Assembly (NCBI RefSeq): GCF_042453785.1
Contig: NC_091675.1
Coordinates: 51,222,501-51,286,500, forward strand
Length of the DNA: 64,000 nucleotides
From: Malus domestica
Taxonomy: Eukaryota > Streptophyta > Magnoliopsida > Rosales > Rosaceae
Reading direction: 5' to 3'
Position 1 is the first letter of the stretch; every line of letters begins with the position of its first letter. Position numbers and translations under genes: made by a program. Below are positions 1 to 10,187 of this stretch, piece after piece. Below the pieces are notes generated by a model, which was given only the letters and a program-made list of their open reading frames with translations, made no database searches and was not told the origin of the DNA.

Positions 1-2
1 AA

Positions 3-83
3 ATATTGCTCAAGATTGACAACCCAACCCCGAAAAAGAAAAGGCTTCTGTACAGGTTCAAGATCGAACCCCTCGATTACTAA
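3..83 (+). CDS. Patellin (SEC14-GOLD protein), 3' end of last exon only
   Basis: The first 81 bases read in one frame as 26 residues followed by TAA. They match the last beta strand and basic tail of a patellin GOLD domain: I-D-N-P-T, then a run of three lysines and an arginine, then LLYRF, ending in PLDY. The complete patellin at 5730-8121 ends almost the same way (TIDNQSSKKKKLLYR). Patellins are SEC14/CRAL-TRIO plus GOLD phosphoinositide-binding proteins that act at the plasma membrane, cell plate and endosomes. The rest of the gene lies left of the window. It is on the opposite strand to the other patellin, so the two genes face tail to tail. The two C-termini differ at several positions, so this is a paralogue rather than a recent copy. 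The subfamily cannot be fixed from so short a piece. Confidence 0.82.
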   Translation: MLLKIDNPTPKKKRLLYRFKIEPLDY

Positions 84-479
84 GGAATTGGAATGAGCCT
101 GCAGCACTTCAAACACCCGTTGTGCAATGTGCACTTTGGTCAGTTGGCATCATACTGTTTATCATCGTCTTTTTTGTGTTGTATTTTGTAAATTGGGTTT
201 TCTAGTTACTTCAGAAAAATACAGTTGAACTTTTGAATTTGCAAACTACAATTTCTTTTTTCCTTGTAATTCTTGGTGGCTTCTATATTATAGTTTATGC
301 TTTTCTGGTTACAGTTTTTCTTTTCTTTTTATCTTTAAACAAAGAATCGGCTAGTGGGTTCGTCACGGCAATCATCATTTGGGGGGTCGTTAAGATTCAT
401 AGAGGTATTTCAACCTCTCTTTGAATCATCTAGCACCAAGAGTCAAACTTAGGACTTACTGCGTGATATCAATGAGTTA
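84..479 (+). other. 3' untranslated and downstream region of the first patellin
   Basis: There is no coding signal after the stop at 81-83. The T-rich stretch at about 150-340 fits a plant 3' UTR, but I cannot place the polyadenylation site. A 63-codon open stretch at 233-424 is hydrophobic and low in complexity and looks like chance. Confidence 0.4.
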
Positions 480-879
480 GGCCATTTTCAACCGAAATGA
501 TGAAACATAGTCCCGTTCAAAATTATAACGTTGCAAAAAGTTATTTTCAGTTCGTTTTATATACTATCTTCAACCAAAATGTTTAAACATAGCCTTCTCA
601 ATAATATATTAGTTTTAAGTTTATATTTTTAAATTTATTAGTTAATTTAGTTAAACTACCATTGGATGTTTTCAAATTTAGCCGTTCAATTTGAATCAAT
701 TATTTCAATTGAGGAACTGAGCCCAGGGGCTACTTCAACTAGCCTGATGTCGTTTTGGTCAAATGATAACCTGGTGAGTTCATAAAAATATAGTTTAGCC
801 ATTCGATGGAGATAAAATTTCTGACAAATCAGATCATTTTTTGGCTTTTAAAATTTAACCCTCTCTGTTGAAAATGGTT
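480..879. mobile_element. Tourist/PIF-Harbinger-like MITE, degraded
   Basis: The left end reads GGCCATTTTCAACCGA and the right end is its imperfect inverse (GTTGAAAATGGTT). Both are bordered by TTA (477-479 and 880-882), the 3-bp target typical of PIF/Harbinger. The end resembles the terminus of the larger Harbinger element at 24063-26282. No coding capacity. The right terminus has diverged, so its exact end is uncertain. Confidence 0.5.
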
Positions 880-2787
880 TTAGTTGTGCCGAAAAGAATC
901 GGCTGTAATACATGAACTGATGTCATCATGATTCATGACAGCCCAAATGTATGGGCTGGATGTTTTATATCTTCGCAGCTCTTGGATCTTTGCCCGGGAC
1001 ATCTGATCCAACTTGCACGAATAAATTAGCCCAAACCTCACTAAAATAATATGTTATTGTCATCCATGTGAATTAATGTTGAAACATTCCGATTACGAAT
1101 TAAAAAAATTAACATAAATATAATACGGTATCCTATTAGAATAAAATATTGTTGTATAAAAAAAATATCCGAATGAAGAAAGTCAACCAAACCTTGGAAA
1201 AAAAAAAACTCAAATATAATTCTTCAAAAGCAAGATCTCAAACATAATCTTTCATTTTGCAAGTGGCCATTTACCATAATAATAGAAATGTGTTAAGTCT
1301 TTACGTGACGACATGAGTTCGAATTCTATCGGTAACTAATCTAACATCTAATATAATAAAATTCATCATTTGACAAAAAAAAAAAAAAAGGATCTTTCAT
1401 TTCAAGCGAATTTGAGAAAACATACGAGCTACTTTGAAATGACATAGTTCGAGGTATCTCAAGAAAACATACGAACTAGTTTGAGTTGTACGAACCAAAC
1501 ATATCATTACTTAGCTTGACTTGTTGGTTATCAAACCTAACATAAACTTGACTTCTTCCAAGAGGCTGAATATCTACAAACGCACGAGCCAAGTCCGAAT
1601 CAAATACAAGATCGAGTAGTTTCGAGTCGATTTACAGCCCTATGTTTTAGAAAGTGGTGAGGAATCTATATGTGAAGCCCCCTAAAACACCAAAATATCA
1701 TATGCCACGTAATATATTGAGCGGTAATCATGCTCTGACCCTGGTAATTGATGATAAACTGAGCAATAATATACGTTTAACTAATTAATTAATTGAGGTG
1801 GTGGAGAAAATGATTACAAACCAAACATGGTGAGGGTCCCAGGGAAGGAATCAAACATGAATAAAGGTGGCTAAGAAGACAACTAAGTTTGGTTACTTTC
1901 GTGCCAAACTGATTGATTACTGCCGGCCCTGACATTTTTTCCTTTTCAAAGTAAAAAATAATTATAAACAAGCAAGTCGGAAATTATTATAGTGGTTAGA
2001 ACCTTTCTGTTTAAGCCGTTCTTTTATTCACTTACTCTAACTTAATGATGTCGCTTGCGTTAAAATAGAAAAATAATAATAAAAATTTGACGGAAAGTGA
2101 TCATGAATGTTAACAACATGTGCAATCCTTGTTCCCATGCATGTACTATTATGTATGATTAAAGAGCTAATTAAGTGCAATTTTGAACAAAAAAAATAAA
2201 AGAGCTAAGTGCAAGTTGCTGGTCCTCCACCTGGTCCCTCGATCTACCGACCCCCTTCCCTTCCTTTTCTTTTTCAACGGTATGGAATCTGCCAATGTGT
2301 GTGTGTGTATATATATTAAAATAAAAAAATAAATCAATAAAAAAGTCAATTAACGAACGCGTAAGCTTGCGGCAAGAGAATAGTTTGTGTATAAAGTGAG
2401 AATGCAAAAGTGTGAAGCTTTCATAATATCAAGAAACGCACCTCTCTTGAACCACATTATTTGTAGATTGTTATGAAGCTTAGTCTACTCCTCAATTCTT
2501 TAGTGTAGATAAATCGTTTGTTAAAAAACGTATTTGTTTTAATTTTTAATGAATGCAATTTAATTAAGAAGGGACAAATCAATTCGATATTCTGGTTCAT
2601 AGACCATTCGTGTAAAAACTTAGGTAAATAAAGAACTATTAAGACATTCATTTGTAGTGAATAAAAACACGAATACAATTTTACAAATAAATACTAAAAT
2701 GACTATCATTTACTCGAACGGTTATATAATTCGGATTTTTAGTGACTTTTAGTAAAGACGATCTTTGAAGGAAACAAAAAAAAAATG
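880..2787. other. Intergenic, no gene seen
   Basis: AT-rich DNA with poly-A runs (about 1200 and 1377-1390) and a short TG/TA run near 2297-2315. No open frame longer than about 78 codons and none resembling a known protein. Confidence 0.5.
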
Positions 2788-2935
2788 CTAAGGAGTCTCT
2801 CTCAAAAGTTGGACTCTTTGCCCCCTCATTTTTTTTTTTTGCATAATGTTTTATAATGTTGACATGAGAATTAATGTTAAACCATGAGGTGACAAAGAGT
2901 TCGTAAAGAATCTCACTTTAAGATATTCTCCTTAG
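2788..2935. mobile_element. Small MITE with CTAAGGAG ends
   Basis: Starts CTAAGGAGTCTCTCTC and ends in the inverse CTCCTTAG, with a second inverted block (ACTCTTTG...CAAAGAGT) inside. A related sequence with GAGAAATGCTAAG ends lies at 43002-43142. The target duplication is not clear. Confidence 0.5.
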
Positions 2936-3040
2936 AAATTTTTAAAAAATGATTTGCAGATCATAAAAATACATCATATATGCTTGCAATTTTTTATTAT
3001 TATGTGTGTGCTTTGAGCCTGACCCTATATACATAATATA

Positions 3041-3531
3041 GGGTGAAGTACCGATTTAGTTCATGGACTATCACCTCAGTGAAAATTAGTTTTCTGAATT
3101 TTTTTTTTGTAAAATAAGTCTCTTGATTCATTAAAAATTGCTAATTCCATCCCTACTATTATATTTAAAACTATTTTATCCAATTTTTGTCAATTTAAGT
3201 CACTTGACACACTTTAGAGTATAATATTGTTCCTTTCTCGCCTATAAGCCCTTAATATTTCATATATGTTGCAAATCTAACGTTTAATTTACATTCTAAA
3301 GTTAACTCTATACTATTTCTTTATGCAAAATTACCAATCTACCTTCCAATGTGTATTACTTGCAAGTAATGTAACTTAAATTGATGGAAAATTGAATATA
3401 GTAGGCTAGTAGCTTCAAAATAATATTAGGGATGTAATGACAGTTTTTATAATTGAAGGACTTTTTTTTTTGAAAAAAAAAATTAAAAATCTAAATTCTA
3501 CTAATACAATGACTAAATTAGCAGTTTACCG
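3041..3531. mobile_element. MITE with inverted repeats of about 200 bp
   Basis: The left arm (GTACCGATTTAG..., then AATTCCATCCCTACTATTAT) is mirrored in the right arm (..., CTAAATTAGCAGTTTACC) over roughly 200 bp, with poly-T/poly-A tracts at matching places. This is MULE-like architecture. I could not find a convincing target duplication. Confidence 0.5.
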
Positions 3532-3702
3532 TTCGGAGTAATAAAGGAACATGATTCTAGTGAACAATTGTTGACGAACAAAATGGTCCAACTCGCTCCT
3601 TCCAATAAATTCGAATTGTTTGGTGCCGTGATGTTTTTGTTTACCCCCAAAGCGCTGCCAATGGATCAAGAAAGTGGTCCCAACTTCTAATCACTTTTTT
3701 TA

Positions 3703-4046
3703 GGTCTGGTTTGGTACTAAGCTGATTTTGAAAAAAAACTAGTATAAAAAAAAAAAAAGGGAGCTATTTTTGTGTTTGTCAAACATTCAGCTTCAGCTTT
3801 TTTTTTCACAGTTTTGGATGAAAAAAACCAAAAACAAGAAGCTACAAAACCTAGCTTTGAAAAACCGGCTTTTTTTCACATCTGTTTTACATAAAAGTTT
3901 ACTAAACACTATAATACTACTTTTTTTTTTTCAAAAGCACTTTTACAAAAAAGTTTACCAAACACTCTACTGCTTTATTTCACAGCTGCTTATTCTCACA
4001 GCACGAAGCAGCTTTTTTTCAAAGCACACCAATACCAAACCAGCCC
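3703..4046. mobile_element. Tourist-like MITE (PIF/Harbinger), 344 bp
   Basis: Ends are GGTCTGGTTTGGTA and the inverse TACCAAACCAGCCC, flanked by direct TTA (3700-3702 and 4047-4049). The inner arms also pair (AGCTTTTTTT and related AGCAGC-rich blocks). Non-coding: the 99-codon open stretch inside it is low-complexity and not a gene. Confidence 0.72.
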
Positions 4047-4049
4047 TTA

Positions 4050-5389
4050 TTGCTAAGGTGACTCTTTAACACTGATCTTTATTGACTTTCTGTCGCTTCA
4101 TAGTTTAATATCAATTTTCATATTAACATTATAAAATATTGTGTCAAAAAATAAAGAGTTCAAAGAAAGTATCACTTTTCAGAGAACCTCCTTAATAGTT
4201 CTCTAAATTTCGATGTTTCTTATTCGTAATTAGCCAAACAAGCCATTACTGGTATTCAATAGAGTTCTCAAAGCAAGACATTAAAACTTTCAAATTATAT
4301 TCGTTGTTCACAAAACTTCCAAATTATATTTCTGTTTCTTTCAGGTCCGTCTAATCCATTAGGCTACGCATGGTATGCGGGAAAGGAGATTGGGCATGAA
4401 TAAAAACATTATCATTCCCATGTTTGGTAAGTCCAGGTTTGGGAAATGATTTCATAGTCATGAAAATGCAAGGGGGAAAAGTGAATCTCTCCACTGGTAT
4501 TCACTTTCCTTCCTCGTAGGTAACCAAAAAATGCCATTTTTATGACAAATATGCCTTCATTAATATTTGAAAATGGACACAGTTTTGATTCCTGTAAGGG
4601 ATAGGTACTCATTCCCGACCGCTTTCAGTTAGGGTCCACCTATTGTTGAGTGATCCCTCGTTATTTGATTCGAAAAAGCACTCTGGAAACTTCCTCTCTC
4701 CCAGCAAGCAAGGCGAGATCACCACTTCTCTCAGCAAAGAACTTCCTTAAACTCTTCCTTATCCAGATTCCAAAGTTTTTATTTATTCTTGACTTTTAAG
4801 TGAAGGAAAAGTTAGATCATTAAGAAGAGTTTGTTCTTGAGCACAAGCACTAAGAATCCCACTCCTCATTAATATTTGGAAGTGACCATTCTATCCAAAA
4901 AATTCGTATTTTCTACATAATTTCTCATCGTTGCCAAACTAAGAAAAGGACTTGCGCGAAAAAATATTTGTCAAAAAAATTATCCCTCATCTTAATCAAC
5001 ATATAAAAGCGACAGTGAAATGTATCAGAACAAAACTGATAAAAAAATAAAGGGTTTTCTATTCAAAATAATCTCTGAAATTAGCATAACTTCCCACTTT
5101 GATCCTCGAGATTTAAAATATTATGGTAGTGATCCCTAAAATTGTTGGTCCTTCTATGAGAAATTCCTTTAAATTGAAAGTATTTTTATCAAATCGATCC
5201 CTCCATTTAAACTGGTAATTTCTTAAATTTAACAGAATTTTTTTTCAGAATAACCAAAATAATCGATGGTAGACAATTTCAGGAACTATTTCTATCGGTT
5301 TTAAATCTTAGTGATCAAAATGAAGAGTTACAACAATCTATATCCATTTATAGCTAAAATGCCAAAAGAAAAGAGGGAGGGGACCAAAT
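4050..5389. other. Intergenic, repeat remnants
   Basis: Non-coding DNA between the Tourist MITE and the patellin 3' UTR. About 5052-5350 forms an imperfect inverted repeat (CCCACTTTGATCCTCGAG on the left against TCTTAGTGATCAAAATGAAG on the right). The same family recurs at about 11525-11780. No other gene signal. Confidence 0.4.
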
Positions 5390-5729
5390 TTACAGAGACT
5401 TTATGAATTTACAGGCAGAAGAATAATCTGTTTTCATGTCCATATGTACCAACATCACATAACACAATATAGTATATACTGTGTCAAATGTTTCCCCCAT
5501 CACAGCACATCATCTTCCACTATTGTTTACAATCCAAATCCAAAATTACCACAAACCCCATTCACTAAAACAAATATGAATCAAAATTAAAAATATAAAT
5601 ACCTTCAGGCACATACATTGCAGGAACAAAAATAAATATCAACCAGAAGAAGATGAAGAAAAAAATAAATATCAACCAGGAGAGAGCTTGAGTTGAAATG
5701 TTTGAATGTTTTGTTTATTTGTTGAAGAA

Positions 5730-8121
5730 TCAGATTTCAGAGGAGGGCTTGGTCTTGGACCTGTAGAGGAGCTTCTTCTTCTTCGAGCTTTGGTTATCGA
5801 TGGTCAGCACAACCTTCCCCGCCTCGCCAATCTTGTACGTGTTTGTGATCACCGGCTCATCCGCTGCCCCGACCTTCCTTGCCTTATGTAAGATTATGGT
5901 GTAGCCGTCCTCCGCGCTTGGCACGAATTCAGCTCCATAGGTTACTTCCCATCCCACCACTCTCACTTCCCACACCAAAACCTCCCCAGACTGCATCAAT
6001 TCACAAAAACTCACACTTACTAAAAATTTACATGCAATTACAAAACAATAACAATAATTACTGAGGGCACGTTGCGCAACAGAAAGGTTGCTCCTTTGTG
6101 ACCGAAATGTCATGGGTTCGAGTGTGAAAAACACTCTTTACAAAGCAAGAGTAAAGTTGGGCACAATAGATGTTTAAAGCGGGGAGCCTTGTTGCCTTGA
6201 GTTCGCCGTTTTTAATAACAATTACGATTAAGAATTAGATAGCATACCTCAGACACGGGGATTTCGACGGTGTGCTTGGATGCTGGCTTGACAGTAATCT
6301 CAGTGACAGTGTCAGATGTGGTGAATTCATGCTCACCCTCAACACCTTCCTTGCTTAGCCCACCATACTGAACTGGCACATGCTCTGGGCCTATATATCT
6401 ACGTAATCATGTTTCACCCTAATTAGTTTCCATATTTTTTTTCTTTCAGTTGTACAAATTTAGCAACAATGATATTACTAATTAGAGACAAATAAATGGA
6501 AAAGGAAAGAATTAAATTACTTGAAAAGGGTTTCAGCAGACTTGGAAGGACCAGCAAATACAAACTTGCTCTTGGTCCTCTGGGTCAGGAAGGGGCTGAT
6601 CATCCTATTGAAAGCAAGATACCACCATGGCACATTGATGAACACCTTCACCAAATCAAACCCACCAATTCAAATTCAATTCACTTAATCATTAATCGAG
6701 TAAATGTTCTCTCCGTCACGTCACCAGGTGACCAGAGAAAATGCATGGTCGCTCATCTTTGGATTTGATTTACGAGGTGACGAAGAGAAGGAGTAAGTAA
6801 TAAAGTAGAGTACCTGTCTGGCAACAAACTCAGGGTAGTTATCCTGAAGGAGATGAAGGGCCTGGTTGGTGACCTGGTTGTGCTCCCTCTTGAAAAGCCC
6901 AGGAGAGTTCTTGATATCATTGACCTGAACGATGGTCGATATTCCGGTCGGGTTGAAGTCGAACTTTCTGATGCTCTTCTCCAAGAACTGGATCCTCCAC
7001 TTGATGAACTTGGCCCTCTTCTCTTCGTCCGTAAAAGTATTCTGATACAACTCCTTGTTCTGAAACTCCCCGAACACGTTGTAGCACACAGGGTGGCCTT
7101 CCTTGTCGACGCCATGAGTGAACACCACCTTGTCCCAGTGGCTTCCGAGATCTTCCTCCAGCAGCCCCTCGATGCCCCACTCCTTCCTCCACCGCACGCT
7201 GTTCTTGATCATGGCGAACGCCTCCTTCACCTTGAAATCCCTCGCCCTCAGGAACTTCAACAGAACCACGTCGCTCCTTTCGTCTCCCAGAAGCGGAATT
7301 CCCCATATGTACACCTCCTCCGGCGCCACAGGTGGCGCCGCGGGGGCCTCCTCAGCAGCAGCAGCAGCAGCGGGAGTAGCCTCCACCGCCACCTCGGTCT
7401 CTTTAGATGGGGCTGCTTCGGCCTCTGCAGCCGGAGCAGGGGCTACTGCGACTATGGTCTCTTCAATCGCCTCCACAGTCTTGGCGCCGTCGTCATCAAC
7501 AGTCTCTGTAACTTTCTCCACCACAGTCTCCGTCACAACTACCGTCTCTTCCTCTGCTTTTGGCTTCTCCTCCTCCACTTCTTTTGGCTTCTCCTCCTCC
7601 ACTTCTTTTGGCTTTTCTTCCTCTTTGGCTTCTTCTACTGCTTCGGCTTTTGCTTCTTCCGTTTTGGGTTCCTCTTCAGCTTTGGGTGGTACTTCTTCAG
7701 TTTTCTCCTCCTCCTTCTTCTCCTCAGCCGCCGGTACAGGCTTCTCCTCCTCTTTGGCGGGCGGCGGAGCAGTGAACTCGTGCTTATTAAGGGCCTCCTG
7801 GATGAGTACTTTCAGCTCCTCAAGAGCCTTCTTCTGAGGCTCGGGAAGCTCGCTAACAACGTAGCTCTCTTCCTTGAAAGAAACCGACTGGGCGATGGCT
7901 TGCTGATCCTCGTCAGCCTTGGGAGCAGCCTTGTCCTCCACCTCCTCAGTCGTCGTCACAGCCGGCTTCTCTGCCTCGGCCTCCGGCTCTGGAACCGGAG
8001 CCGCTTCTTTCTCGGTCACAGACTTATCGGCAGGCGGCGCATCAGCCACCACCACAACTTCCTCGGATGGTGGTGCTTCTGGCGCAGCTGCAGCCTCAGG
8101 CTTCTGGTGTTCCTCAGCCAT
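5730..8121 (-). CDS. Patellin-3-like protein (CRAL-TRIO + GOLD), complete, 4 exons
   Basis: Exons by splice sites and homology: 8121-6814, 6645-6521, 6398-6248 and 5990-5730, giving 1845 nt and 614 residues; all junctions are GT-AG and keep the frame. Residues 1-270 are a disordered Glu/Lys/Pro/Ala-rich tail with a repeated EEEKPKEV unit, visible as a DNA repeat at 7557-7620. About 275-500 form the CRAL-TRIO/SEC14 fold (LLKFLRARDFKVKEA, then HGVDKEGHP, DNYPEFVARQ and VPWWY across the first intron). About 505-614 form the GOLD domain, ending KKKKLLYRSKTKPSSEI. Patellins bind phosphoinositides and act in cell-plate formation, membrane traffic and auxin-transporter positioning (family knowledge). 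The length fits. ATG at 8121 is the first in the frame and follows a CT-rich leader. PATL3/5 is my best subfamily guess. A degenerate SINE lies in intron 3. Confidence 0.93.
6061..6213 (+). mobile_element. Au-like SINE (tRNA-derived), degenerate, in patellin intron 3
   Basis: Contains a box-A-like GCGCAACAGAAAGGTTGC, then TTTGTGACC, and a box-B-like GGGTTCGAG. The tail is GGGAGCCTTGTTGCC followed by a short T-run. This order matches the plant Au SINE family as I remember it. Possible target duplication: AATAACAAT at 6047-6055 and 6214-6222. It is antisense to the patellin and inside an intron (6247-5991), so it should be spliced out. Confidence 0.7.
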
Positions 8122-8400
8122 ATCAATTAATTAATTATCTACAGTGAGAGAAAGAGAGGGTTTGAGAGAGGAGAGTGAGCGTAGGGGAGGATTAAATGAC
8201 GAGGGGAAGAAGTGCGGGTGGAGGAAGTGGAAGTTGAGGGGGAGGAAGAGGAGGGGGGAGTTTGAAGAGAGTGGAGAGGAGGATGGTTGTTGATGTTGGT
8301 CGTGTTGCCTATGGGAAGAACCAGTCTGTCAGACCAGTTCGCCAGCTCGTACACCACTTTGTTTTATGGGTCCCACAATACTCCATCCTACCCCACTCCT
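8122..8400 (-). promoter_or_regulatory. 5' UTR and proximal promoter of the patellin gene
   Basis: Just upstream of the ATG (reading right to left) is a CT/GA-rich tract, seen on the plus strand as GAGAGAAAGAGAGGG at 8145-8160, followed by a pyrimidine-rich stretch. Such leaders are common in strongly expressed plant genes. I see no clear TATA box at a fixed distance and do not place the start site. Confidence 0.45.
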
Positions 8401-10015
8401 TGTTCTAAAACTTGACCCCACCCCTTTGATTGTATTCGGAACACGACGTGATAAATCACGTATCGTTACATAAATAAAGAAAAGTTTTGTTTTTGAGTTG
8501 TTGATTTTTTAACATAAATATTTTATTATTTATACAATTACACGTTATATACTACTTGTGTTTCGGACAAATTAAATCTCTTTCCTTCCCTCTCCCGTTG
8601 TTTCGTATGATAGCCTGTTATTTCGTGTCCAGTGGACTTTGTCGTCTAAATTTGTAATTGTCAATGTATCTTGCGCTCAAATATCACTATCTCAATTGTC
8701 AATCTCAAGCCCAAGCCTCTCGTCCGTTTCTCATTTATTTCTATTTTTATTTCGTCTAATCAAAGTTATTCCGTCTGGTCATAAATTCAAACTTATCTGA
8801 TACAAGGAAATTTGACAAATGCTAGTGGACTTTTCATGTTTCATCTATTTATGAAACTAAATAGGGCAATCGCTCAAGATTTTAATTGAAATTTTGAGGA
8901 ATTTAATTCATTTTACAAATTTAGGGATATATGATTCTCTAAATGTTTAATTGTATTTAAATTTTGAAATTTTTCGGTAAACTATTTTCAAATATTTTAT
9001 TATAATTTTTCAAAATAAATAAACTTAATTTTGACCGATCCACATATGATAGTCATATGATTTTATTTAACGGAAGACTAACAGAACTTTGGATTTGGAC
9101 CTTAATTACTGATAGAGCTCACCACGGAAGTTTAATTAATAGTTTTTTCACCACAAGGATCACATTGAAAGTTGCGTGTCACCGCATAGACTACAAAAAA
9201 TATTTGGCCATTTATTTAAAGAATATGTTGAACATCTAATATTTATCTATTTTACAGGTAAATAGGGTCATCTCTTAAAAAAAATCAGATTAAATAACAA
9301 ATTTTAGTGTTGAACAAATCGACTGATGTTGAAATAATTAGTAGCTCGTGATATTTATCTATTTTACAGGTAAATAGGGTCATCTCTTAAAAAAAAAATC
9401 AGATTAAATAACAAATTTTAGTGTTGAACAAATCGACTGATCTTGAAATAATTAGTTGCTCGTGATGAATCGTAGTGCCACCGATCATTGGTCCTCTTGA
9501 TTTTTCATCATATGATGATGTAGAAACTAAATATTTTCGATTTTAATTCATTATTGTATCATGAATCATATGTTTTTTTACAACACTATTGGGTCGGCAC
9601 ACATTATCTAAACACAAAATGACCCAACCATAATTAGGTTTTAAAACTTATTGTTCATCAAAATCGAACTTGAAGCGTTTCGGTTAAAAGTTGAGAGAAA
9701 TATCATTAGACAGTGGTGTAACTGGTTCTTAGGGAGTGTATTTGTGTGTGCAACAAAATAAATTCATGGAGTTTAACGAATTTGTAAATCCATGAAGTTT
9801 TCGTTGTTTTCTAGAAATTTTATGTAACTTTTGAGTAAAATCCCTTCAAAATCTCAAAATGAGGTGTGAGATTTACAAATGCTTAAAATACAGTATGAAG
9901 TCTCTCAAATTTCTTTTAAATTCTCAACTTTTTAAAGTATTTTAAAATCAACTTACACATAGAATGTTAAAGTTTTTTTTTTAAATTATTCCAAAATAAA
10001 AGGACAAAAACATGA
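8401..10015. other. Intergenic with short repeats
   Basis: No gene. Holds the tandem pair at 9239-9464 and one copy of a roughly 180-bp repeat at about 9018-9210 that recurs at 10620-10803 (shared blocks ATTTATTTAACGGAAGACTAAC and GTGTCACC). The 60-codon frame at 9057-9239 is this repeat, not a gene. Confidence 0.45.
9239..9464. repeat. Tandem duplication, 2 x about 113 bp
   Basis: Units 9239-9350 and 9351-9464 are nearly identical, both starting ATATTTATCTATTTTACAGG and ending GCTCGTG. They differ by length of an A-run and a few substitutions, so the duplication is recent. Confidence 0.85.
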
Positions 10016-10024
10016 TTGAATTAA

Positions 10025-10178
10025 GTTCACTTTAACGAAAAGCTCTCGGTACTGTTCACTTTAACGAAAAACCACATTTGTACACTTAAAAGTCAATCAT
10101 GGTACTATTCACTTTACCCTTTATTTTGTCTTTATCGTTAAAACTCAAAGTTTTCAAACCCTTTTTACTAGTTTTCCT
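10025..10178 (+). mobile_element. 154-bp MITE with 9-bp target duplication
   Basis: A 154-bp element carrying TTTAACGAAAAGCTC, ACTGTTCACTTTAACG and TTTACCCTTTATTTTGTC, flanked by the direct repeat TTGAATTAA (10016-10024 and 10179-10187). The same element, also 154 bp, is at 32073-32226. The imperfect ends and 9-bp duplication suggest a MULE-type MITE. I recall this repeat as very common in apple and pear. Confidence 0.8.
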
Positions 10179-10187
10179 TTGAATTAA

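Noticed and set aside
7118..7837. 239-codon Ser-rich open frame on the plus strand
   Set aside because: Another antisense shadow of the repetitive Glu/Lys/Ala-rich patellin tail.
6853..8130. 425-codon open frame on the plus strand
   Set aside because: It is the antisense of patellin exon 1; the long frame results from the GAG/AAG-rich N-terminal coding sequence and has no protein-like motif.
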